From Clostridia bacterium (GTDB lineage: Bacteria > Bacillota > Clostridia > Oscillospirales > CAG-272): a stretch of DNA of 11,809 nt. The stretch is from NCBI GenBank assembly GCA_017556845.1, contig JAFYMA010000248.1, positions 1 to 11,809 of the forward strand. Direction: 5' to 3'. Within the stretch, counting starts at the first letter, position 1. Each line of letters begins with the position of its first letter. The position numbers were made by a program, and so were the translations under genes. Under the pieces are notes generated by a model. It was not told the DNA's origin. It saw only the letters and a program-made list of their open reading frames with translations, and did not search any database. Positions 6,198 through 11,809 of the stretch are shown here, in pieces.

Positions 6198-9100
6198 CGT
6201 TACGACGATATGTACTGTATGAATTACCTCAGAGCCGCTGTAAAGCCTTAACTGCGTACCCGTCGTAACGTAATCGTCCGGTGCAAGCTCCTTGTCAGCA
6301 TCAAATGCTTTTACGTCATTTTTGACGTTGAGAGTATCAAGAACGGTCGAAAGAGTTGTTTTTTCACTCACCTTACTCATAACGTCACTGTCATTTATAA
6401 CATACGTATCAGACGTTATACGCGCGTATGACACTTTTATACCGTTCGACGTAACGGAGCCCTCAAATCCGTTTTCTGCGGTTATCACAGCAGTTATCGT
6501 CTTTCCGCTGTCATCTGATGTAACCGTGTACGTCTGCGAATGCTGACCTCTTATTCTCTCGCCGTCTCTGAACCAGGAAATGCCGTAAGGAAGTCCTGCG
6601 GGGGTTATACCGTCAAGCACAAGAGTCAGCGTTTGTCCGAGTCTTCCCTCTCCTGTAAGCACCAAAGAGCCCGAAAGATCTTCTGATGTGACGCTTACGT
6701 TGAATTGCAAATTACAGTCCTTATACTGAACGGTTACTTCGTTTTCTCCGTTTTTATCAAGCGCCGCCGTACATGAAAAGCCATCGTCTACAAGCGTTGC
6801 TATACCGGAAAATTCTTTATAATTGAGCAAAAGTCCTTCTGTATTCAGTGCTTCGCCGTACGTATACTGCATTTTATCAGGATAACTGCGTACAGTTAAT
6901 ATATCACAGCTCTGCTTATTGACTCCGTATTCAAATGCGTATAAGCCGCCGACGGTTGACAAACGTACTCCGCCGTCAAAAGCCTCAAACGAGACCTTCG
7001 TTATATCCGAGCCGTCTATTCTGTAAACAGATGTGACGCCCTTTTCACAGTAAACGTCGCATATAAATTCTTCACTCGTTTGATACTGTCCGAAGCCTAT
7101 ACGGTAAAGCGAAATGCTTTCGTTGTCGAGAGCCGAGCGTGCAAGAGCGAGGTATCCGCCGTATATACGCACTGCGTTGAATGCAAACGACGGAATTCTT
7201 TCATACGAAAAAGCTACGCCCGTATTATTTGATGAATAATTAATATATTTAACAAGATATCCGCTTTTTAATGCTGTATCTACCGTATTGTCACCGCAGA
7301 ACATCTGTGCTTTAGACGACCGTCCGATGACGGATATGTTTCCCGGTGCAAAAATCTTAAGATTGGAGCAGTTATCAAATGCATAGTCTCCTATTCTGTC
7401 TATCGAGCACGGTAAAACGATAATAGAAAGATTATCCGAAAGATAAAATGCGTATTCACCGATGCTGACAACGTTCGGTGTAAAAAACACACCGTCAAGA
7501 CTGCTGGAATAAAAAGCATACGCACCGATAGATGTAACTGTATCGGGAATAGAATATTTTCCGTTTATGCTTGCGGCAAACGCTAAAAGCGTCTTACCTT
7601 CTTTATCAAACAAAGCTCCGTCTTTTGATGAAAACGATGCATTTTCATCTGAAACGAAAAATGATCTTAAGCCCGTAAGGTGCGAAAATGCCCCTTTATC
7701 AAACGATTTTACGGTTTGGGAAAGCGTTAACGACTCAATTTTCGTGCAAGATATGAAAGCACCGAAGGATATATGCTCAACTCCGCTTTTAAGTGTGAAG
7801 TCACCTTTGAAAGAGCAAGGAACTCTTTCAAGCGTTTTTCCGCCGTCTGTATACATTACTCCAAGCTCTGAAGTATATTTACCGCCTTGACATATAAATT
7901 CATTCAATGCCTCGCAAAGAGCAAACGCATCGTTATGTATTTCATTCACAGTATCAGGTATACTCACGCTCGTCGTATTGACACACATATAAAATGCGTA
8001 CTCGCCTATTGATTCTATACCGTCCGGGATTACAGCGTTTCCTGATATTCCGCAGGGATAGAATATAAGAGTCTTTGCATCTTTATCGCACAGCATACCG
8101 TTTACAGATGAATAATTCTTATTCTTTGCATCAACGATAAAGCTCTCAATGCCCACACATCCTGCAAAAGCGTTTTTTGCAATCACTTCAATTTCGGAAG
8201 GTATAGTTACAGTCTTGAGCGTGGGGCTATACATAAACGCCCCGTCAGCTATCGTATTTACAGTAAGACCGTTTATTTCAGACGGTATAACAATGTCACT
8301 CGCTTCACCCTCATAATGCGTAAGCGTTACGTACGAGCCGTTTACCGTATAGTGAATACCGTCATAAACGTTCTTTATTACAGTGACCTTACATTCTGCA
8401 CTTTTATTCGTATAAGCATCAAATGCAACGATAAACGCACTGCCGCCGTTTATTGCGTATACGTTTCCGTTTTCATCAACGGTCACTACACCTTCGTCGG
8501 TACTGTAATACGTAATATCGGATATTGCATCGCTCGGAGATATAACGGCAGAAATATTTTTACTTTCACCGTAAGACATGGTAAGCTCTGTCTGAGGCAA
8601 TACAACGCTTTGAACAAACGTATGATCATCTGCACTTTCCGCTTTTACAATACAAAATCCGTAATACTCAACGTCGGAATCTGCTTTGATAGATACGTTT
8701 ACCGTATCTCCGTTTAAAATAAGCGTTTTATTTGCAAGCTCTCCTGCTGTGAAAGATCCGATTCTTTCGCCGTTTTTATCTGAAATAATAATATGATCTC
8801 TTCCGCTTTCAACATAAGTCTGAGCGGAAAACGTAACTGCTATCTTCGACGGTGAACCGCTTACCGTATACGAATAGCTTTCAGTACAGTCAGGTCTGTA
8901 CGGATGATCGCTCTGTAACGGTGCATCATTATCGGAAACGTTGACCTTGAATGATACGGTATACGCTCCGTCAAGCGTTGTCGCCGTAATATCAGCAGTT
9001 CCCACAGAAACAGCAAGAAGCTCTCCGTTTTCAATCTTTACTATTTCGGGATCAGACGATACAAGATACGTATACGGAACCTGACAGTCCGAAGGTGTAA

Positions 9101-10058
9101 GCTTGATATTTGGAGTTATAGCATCTGCAAGGGTTATATTCAAAACGGGATCGTCAACGGCTGCCGACGTTACCTTATTTTCCCCCGTATAAACAGTCTC
9201 GACGTAAGGAATACCGCTTGCTTTTGCGTATTTCAAAGCATTCGATGAGCAATACAGAGTTACTCCCGTTCCGATAAACGCATCAGTTTTCACTGCTGCC
9301 CCTTGCGGTATAAGGACTGCAGTAAGCCCGTTGCAGCCTGCAAATGCGTATGCACCTATACTTGACGTATCAGATGATAAAACCGCATTTTTTATATTCT
9401 TACAGTTCATAAACATACCATTCGGTATGTTTTTTAATGACGTAAGACGTACGCTGCCCGAAAAAGACGAGCAGTTATAAAATGCGTATTCTCCTACGCT
9501 TTCAACAGAATCAAGCGAAAAATATTCGAGCTTTGTGCAATCATAAAATGCATAGCTTCCTATTTGCGTAATATTATTATCTGTAAAAACGATATTTTCA
9601 AGGTTATGCATACCGTAAAAGGCATGATCTGCGATCTTCGTTACGGTATCCGGCATGGTAAAGCTTTGACAGCTTATATCAAAAAGCCTTATAAGCTCAG
9701 TTTTATCACTGTTATAGATAGCACCGTTTTCAGATACAAAGAAAGTATTTTCGTTAAGATCTACACTTTTCAAAGAAACACAGCCGTTAAAGGCAGATCC
9801 GCTGATGGATCTTACCGTACTCGGTAAAGATATTTCGTAAACAGAAATACAATCCTTGAACGCTTCGTCTGCGATAGCTGTTACGGGCTTTCCGTCTATC
9901 ATCGAAGGCACTTCGATCACGTATTCTGCATTTTTATCCCAGCTTGTTATCGTTATACCGTCTGCATCTGCACTGTACTGTATATCAACGGCAAAAACAG
10001 TCAACGATGTCAGCAGCATTGATACAGCAAGGAGTACACCGATCATTCTTTTAAGCAT
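6108..10058 (-). CDS. Large secreted BspA-like LRR protein with Ig-like and CUB-like domains and a truncated dockerin
   Basis: This is a predicted extracellular adhesion or recognition protein of 1316 residues. In order: signal peptide (1-23, MLKRMIGVLLAVSM to VFA); LRR_5/BspA block 1 (about 60-285); Big_2-like Ig domain (about 302-378); CUB-like domain (about 387-475); second Big_2-like domain (about 483-562); LRR_5 block 2 (about 598-940); a region of unclear type (about 945-1050); Ig-like domains (about 1053-1125 and 1128-1210); and a pre-dockerin domain (about 1213-1286). It ends in one dockerin F-hand, GDVNCDGKISLVD with Asp1289, Asn1291, Asp1293 and Asp1300. A TAG follows, and the second F-hand lies beyond it in frame. 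I chose the ATG 7 bp after AAAGGTG because it opens a signal peptide; an upstream in-frame start adds 62 unlikely residues. No catalytic domain is seen. Confidence 0.88.
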   Translation of the reverse strand: MLKRMIGVLLAVSMLLTSLTVFAVDIQYSADADGITITSWDKNAEYVIEVPSMIDGKPVTAIADEAFKDCISVYEISLPSTVRSISGSAFNGCVSLKSVDLNENTFFVSENGAIYNSDKTELIRLFDISCQSFTMPDTVTKIADHAFYGMHNLENIVFTDNNITQIGSYAFYDCTKLEYFSLDSVESVGEYAFYNCSSFSGSVRLTSLKNIPNGMFMNCKNIKNAVLSSDTSSIGAYAFAGCNGLTAVLIPQGAAVKTDAFIGTGVTLYCSSNALKYAKASGIPYVETVYTGENKVTSAAVDDPVLNITLADAITPNIKLTPSDCQVPYTYLVSSDPEIVKIENGELLAVSVGTADITATTLDGAYTVSFKVNVSDNDAPLQSDHPYRPDCTESYSYTVSGSPSKIAVTFSAQTYVESGRDHIIISDKNGERIGSFTAGELANKTLILNGDTVNVSIKADSDVEYYGFCIVKAESADDHTFVQSVVLPQTELTMSYGESKNISAVISPSDAISDITYYSTDEGVVTVDENGNVYAINGGSAFIVAFDAYTNKSAECKVTVIKNVYDGIHYTVNGSYVTLTHYEGEASDIVIPSEINGLTVNTIADGAFMYSPTLKTVTIPSEIEVIAKNAFAGCVGIESFIVDAKNKNYSSVNGMLCDKDAKTLIFYPCGISGNAVIPDGIESIGEYAFYMCVNTTSVSIPDTVNEIHNDAFALCEALNEFICQGGKYTSELGVMYTDGGKTLERVPCSFKGDFTLKSGVEHISFGAFISCTKIESLTLSQTVKSFDKGAFSHLTGLRSFFVSDENASFSSKDGALFDKEGKTLLAFAASINGKYSIPDTVTSIGAYAFYSSSLDGVFFTPNVVSIGEYAFYLSDNLSIIVLPCSIDRIGDYAFDNCSNLKIFAPGNISVIGRSSKAQMFCGDNTVDTALKSGYLVKYINYSSNNTGVAFSYERIPSFAFNAVRIYGGYLALARSALDNESISLYRIGFGQYQTSEEFICDVYCEKGVTSVYRIDGSDITKVSFEAFDGGVRLSTVGGLYAFEYGVNKQSCDILTVRSYPDKMQYTYGEALNTEGLLLNYKEFSGIATLVDDGFSCTAALDKNGENEVTVQYKDCNLQFNVSVTSEDLSGSLVLTGEGRLGQTLTLVLDGITPAGLPYGISWFRDGERIRGQHSQTYTVTSDDSGKTITAVITAENGFEGSVTSNGIKVSYARITSDTYVINDSDVMSKVSEKTTLSTVLDTLNVKNDVKAFDADKELAPDDYVTTGTQLRLYSGSEVIHTVHIVVTGDVNCDGKISLVDFVMMKAYMLGELEFAS
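7344..8267 (-). repeat. LRR_5 (BspA-like) repeat block 2
   Basis: This block encodes about a dozen roughly 20-25-residue leucine-rich units with the recurring theme IP-x-V-x-x-IG-x-YAF-x-x-C-x-x-L (for example ESIGEYAFYMC, TSIGAYAFYSS, VSIGEYAFYLS, DRIGDYAFDNC). At DNA level the repeats show as recurring AAAATGCGTA-like strings on the plus strand. Longer 'island' segments such as the one around GALFDKEGKTL interrupt the array, as is usual in BspA-like proteins. Confidence 0.85.
9203..9881 (-). repeat. LRR_5 (BspA-like) repeat block 1
   Basis: This block encodes BspA-type units near the mature N-terminus (TAIADEAFKDC, RSISGSAFNGC, TKIADHAFYGM, TQIGSYAFYDC, ESVGEYAFYNC, SSIGAYAFAGC) with an island around ENGAIYNSDKTEL. 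This surface-exposed array is the most likely ligand-binding face of the protein. Confidence 0.85.
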
Positions 10059-10098
10059 ATCAAAGCACCTTTCTATAAAATATTTATACTTATAATAC

Positions 10099-10127
10099 AT
10101 CATATCACAAATAATATCAAATTTCAA
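10099..10127 (-). promoter_or_regulatory. Sigma-A-type promoter for the dockerin-cohesin unit
   Basis: On the minus strand TTGAAA and TATGAT are separated by exactly 17 bp, about 40 bp ahead of the chosen start codon of the large LRR protein. Both hexamers are one mismatch from consensus. The position supports the downstream ATG as the true start, because the longer alternative start would lie upstream of this promoter. Confidence 0.75.
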
Positions 10128-10307
10128 CACAAAACCCATTAAACAAAAAAATTTCACAATTAGGCTTTTGAAATATCTGATATATGTACATTTAAAAAAG
10201 AGAGGTCGTTGGTGAGCCTGCAATAAAGCAATTTTGCAAAGCAAATAAACTACTGATGAAAATACATTTTGATCTTTCTACGCCTATTCAACCAATGGTT
10301 TAATTGA
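10128..10307. other. AT-rich divergent intergenic core without a gene
   Basis: Part of a 340-bp gap between divergent genes. Apart from the two promoters at its ends I see only short dyads (for example GCAATTTTGC) and homopolymer A/T runs. No reading frame with a ribosome binding site, no tRNA fold and no recognised riboswitch core is visible. Confidence 0.5.
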
Positions 10308-10323
10308 TTAGAAATATATCTAA
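10308..10323 (+). promoter_or_regulatory. Candidate operator upstream of the HTH cassette
   Basis: TTAGAAATATATCTAA is a near-palindrome (TTAGA-N6-TCTAA) ending 6 bp before the -35 box. One of the two HTH proteins encoded by the cassette could bind here for autoregulation. The symmetry is visible; the function is inferred, and AT-rich dyads arise easily by chance. Confidence 0.35.
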
Positions 10324-10329
10324 ACACTC

Positions 10330-10358
10330 TTGACAAAAAGTGATCAGATGTATATAAT
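10330..10358 (+). promoter_or_regulatory. Perfect-consensus sigma-A promoter for the HTH cassette
   Basis: TTGACA and TATAAT are separated by exactly 17 bp, a perfect match to the vegetative consensus, with the first gene about 40 bp downstream. Such a strong promoter usually needs repression, which fits two DNA-binding proteins encoded in the same transcript. Confidence 0.88.
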
Positions 10359-10398
10359 ATCAGTGTAGTCAACATCAAAAGAAAGGCGGTATACCATA

Positions 10399-10893
10399 AT
10401 GGATAAACAAGAAATATTTAACGGATTATGGGTGCTTACAAAGGAAAAGTATAACGCTTGCAAAGCAAATGCAGATACAATAGACAAAAAACATCCTACC
10501 GAACGAGGAGCATTACAGTTACAGGCAGGTATTTATAATGTCGCTATTGCGGCGGGGCTTCTATCCGGATCAGATCAGGCAATCGAGCTTATGAGCAAAA
10601 GGTTTAAAAATTTAATAAAGCATTTTCCCGATCTGGATAACTTTTATCACACGTTGTCGGATAATCAAAGAGAACTCATGGAGATTTCGCTCTATCCGGA
10701 GGTGTTCATGAGAGCCAACTTTTATAATGCTTATAATATTGATATTGAACAAGCTGAAAATGATGGTGATCCACAAAAGATTTTTAAAGCAAGAATTAAA
10801 AAAGAAGTGTTAGCGGACATCTTGAATATGTGGCGAGAATTCAGAGTACAAAACGAATTATTTGCTTTCGCATTTGACGAAAAGGTGAAATAA
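10399..10893 (+). CDS. Hypothetical cytoplasmic protein, first gene of HTH cassette
   Basis: I do not recognise this 164-residue protein. It has no signal peptide or TM helix and looks largely alpha-helical, with charged segments such as MSKRFKNLIKHF and a C-terminal amphipathic stretch (IKKEVLADILNMWREFRVQNELFAFAF). No catalytic motif stands out. The ATG is preceded by AAAGGCGG at 9 bp, and the gene lies right behind a perfect promoter, so it is very probably expressed. It is followed after 4 bp by the ArsR-DUF2087 gene, implying one operon. It might be a partner or target of those regulators; this is inference from position only. Confidence 0.8.
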   Translation: MDKQEIFNGLWVLTKEKYNACKANADTIDKKHPTERGALQLQAGIYNVAIAAGLLSGSDQAIELMSKRFKNLIKHFPDLDNFYHTLSDNQRELMEISLYPEVFMRANFYNAYNIDIEQAENDGDPQKIFKARIKKEVLADILNMWREFRVQNELFAFAFDEKVK

Positions 10894-10897
10894 GCTC

Positions 10898-11431
10898 ATG
10901 AAATCACAACTTGAACTTTTAAAGCTTCTCGCAAACGAAACACGTCTTGAAATTCTCAACATTCTGTTAAAAGAGGATTCTTACATAGAAAAGATCGCCT
11001 GCGAGCTATCTTTAACACCTGCAACGATTTGTTATCACCTCAAAAAGATGGAATCAGCGGGTATGGTAAATTGCTCTCGATCACAGTTTTACATCATCTA
11101 TTCCTTAAATCGCAAAATATTTGATAAACCGTTATATGAGCTGATAAAAAAAGACGAAGAAATCGTCAATAGCGACGAAAAATATAAAAAAGAAGTCATT
11201 TCAAGCTTTTTCAAATACGGACGGCTGACACGGATACCAACGCAGAGAAAAAAGCGGGAGATCGTGCTTTCACAGATACTTGAAAAATTTGATTTCAACA
11301 GAGAGTATTCGGAAAAAGAGGTCAACGAGATCATTTTACGCTATCACGAGGATTTTTGCACCGTCAGACGTGAAATGATTGCATTTGGTATGATGACACG
11401 TGATCATGAAATATACAAACGAATAAAATGA
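10898..11431 (+). CDS. ArsR-type HTH regulator fused to DUF2087
   Basis: This is a cytoplasmic transcription regulator of 177 residues. The N-terminal winged helix (about 5-75) has the ArsR-like pattern LLKLLANETRLEILNILL and a recognition region, LTPATICYHLKKMESAGMV. The cysteine metal-binding motif of classical ArsR sensors is absent, so it is unlikely to sense metals in that way. The C-terminal part (about 108-176) matches DUF2087: LTRIPTQRKKREIVLSQIL, YSEKEVNEIILRYHEDFCTVRREMI and a final IYKRIK. Proteins of this combination are known in Firmicutes, but the ligand is unknown to me. A GGTG lies about 10 bp before the ATG. The stop overlaps the next gene's start in ATGA. Confidence 0.9.
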   Translation: MKSQLELLKLLANETRLEILNILLKEDSYIEKIACELSLTPATICYHLKKMESAGMVNCSRSQFYIIYSLNRKIFDKPLYELIKKDEEIVNSDEKYKKEVISSFFKYGRLTRIPTQRKKREIVLSQILEKFDFNREYSEKEVNEIILRYHEDFCTVRREMIAFGMMTRDHEIYKRIK

Positions 11432-11637
11432 AAAGTAAAATCTGTATAGGCGAATGTATACTGAATTACAGAAAGCAGCAAGGGCTTACGCAAAGTGAGC
11501 TTGGAAAGCTCCTCAAAGTCAGCACGCAAGCTGTATCAAAATGGGAACGAGAGCTTTGTTATCCCGACATCTTTCTGCTTGCCGATATTTCTGATCTCAT
11601 AGGCGTTTCCATAGACGAAATGATGGGAAGAAAATAG
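11428..11637 (+). CDS. Small XRE/Cro-C1-family HTH regulator
   Basis: This is a single-domain DNA-binding protein of 69 residues. The helix-turn-helix is clear: LNYRKQQGLTQSELGKLL, then VSTQAVSKWERELCYPD and the closing helix LADISDLIGVSIDEMM. It lacks any sensory or dimerisation extension. It begins in a 4-bp overlap (ATGA) with the ArsR-DUF2087 gene, so the two are translationally coupled. It ends in TAG, which shows that TAG is used as an ordinary stop in this genome. It may repress the cassette promoter. Confidence 0.92.
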   Translation: MKSKICIGECILNYRKQQGLTQSELGKLLKVSTQAVSKWERELCYPDIFLLADISDLIGVSIDEMMGRK

Positions 11638-11731
11638 AGCTTTTGCAGCTTCAAGATCGGTGACTTGACAAGAACGCAAATCACAAGTTAAAGGTCTATC
11701 TTCGCAATATCGAATATGAGAGTACGAATGT

Positions 11732-11776
11732 CCCCTCTCCGTCAGCTTTCGCTGCCACCTCTCCCACAGGGCGAGG
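11732..11776. repeat. Hairpin-rich intergenic repeat element (gut-Firmicutes type)
   Basis: A segment with CCCTCTCC, a small hairpin CAGC-TTTC-GCTG, then CCTCTCCC-ACA-GGGCGAGG (8-bp stem with one mismatch) ends close to the window edge. I recall very similar GGAGAGGTGGCAGCG/CTGACGGAGAGG strings as dispersed intergenic repeats in gut Clostridia. That is memory, not a search. A reading frame on the minus strand across it runs off the edge and has no ribosome binding site. The element is more GC-rich than its surroundings and could also terminate the cassette transcript. Confidence 0.55.
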
Positions 11777-11809
11777 CTCTGGTTACTCTGCCAAACACCA
11801 AACTTCAAA

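Noticed and set aside
8316..8717. Plus-strand reading frame of 133 codons inside the LRR gene
   Set aside because: Its Tyr/Arg-rich low-complexity product reflects the antisense of Ig-like and LRR coding sequence; no start signals are seen.
7344..9881. CRISPR-like or satellite repeat suggested by recurring AAAATGCGTA strings
   Set aside because: Spacing and frame match leucine-rich repeat coding units with divergent copies; there are no identical repeats with unique spacers.
10059..10244. Upstream in-frame extension of the giant LRR protein by 62 residues
   Set aside because: It lies ahead of a clear promoter, lacks a ribosome binding site and would bury the signal peptide; the ATG after AAAGGTG fits far better.
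11536..11808. Minus-strand reading frame across the right edge
   Set aside because: It overlaps the XRE gene, has no visible ribosome binding site and is largely made from the hairpin-rich repeat.

Overview
The window looks like a chromosomal segment of an anaerobic, spore-forming Clostridia bacterium, probably from the gut Oscillospiraceae/Ruminococcaceae-type group. The reasons are the sporulation genes yabP and yabQ beside divIC, the BspA-like leucine-rich repeat protein with a dockerin, the partner protein with a cohesin domain, AGGAGG-type ribosome binding sites and a moderately low GC content. This is inferred from gene content; no phylogeny was run.

Layout, left to right. From position 1 to about 10,060 every gene lies on the minus strand, so transcription runs right to left. 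The left edge cuts a sensor histidine kinase (1-1260), which follows its OmpR-type response regulator (1343-2035); a strong hairpin lies between them. Next is an amidohydrolase of the imidazolonepropionase-like superfamily (2224-3387). It lies downstream of a compact cluster, yabP-yabQ-divIC (4504 down to 3442), whose genes overlap by 4 bp each. The cluster is separated from the next unit by a long hairpin terminator (about 4544-4590).

The most notable part is a two-gene unit at 4609-10058. The first gene encodes a very large secreted protein: signal peptide, two LRR_5/BspA blocks, bacterial Ig-like domains, a CUB-like domain and a C-terminal dockerin. The second encodes a secreted, membrane-anchored protein with an N-terminal cohesin, two cadherin-like beta-sandwich domains, an acidic Thr/Glu/Asp linker and a C-terminal transmembrane helix. 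Together they look like a private cohesin-dockerin pair that would hold a large adhesive or recognition protein on the cell surface. The dockerin is cut between its two calcium-binding repeats by one in-frame TAG. The second repeat is intact just after it, in the same frame, and ends in a TGATG overlap with the cohesin gene. The TAG may be a recent nonsense mutation, an assembly error or a readthrough site.

At about 10,060-10,398 transcription diverges. A good sigma-A-like promoter drives the dockerin-cohesin unit leftward. A perfect-consensus promoter (TTGACA, 17 bp, TATAAT) drives a three-gene plus-strand cassette rightward: an unrecognised 164-residue protein, an ArsR-type HTH protein fused to DUF2087, and a small XRE-family HTH protein. 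The last 170 bases hold no convincing gene but contain a hairpin-rich element resembling dispersed intergenic repeats of gut Firmicutes.
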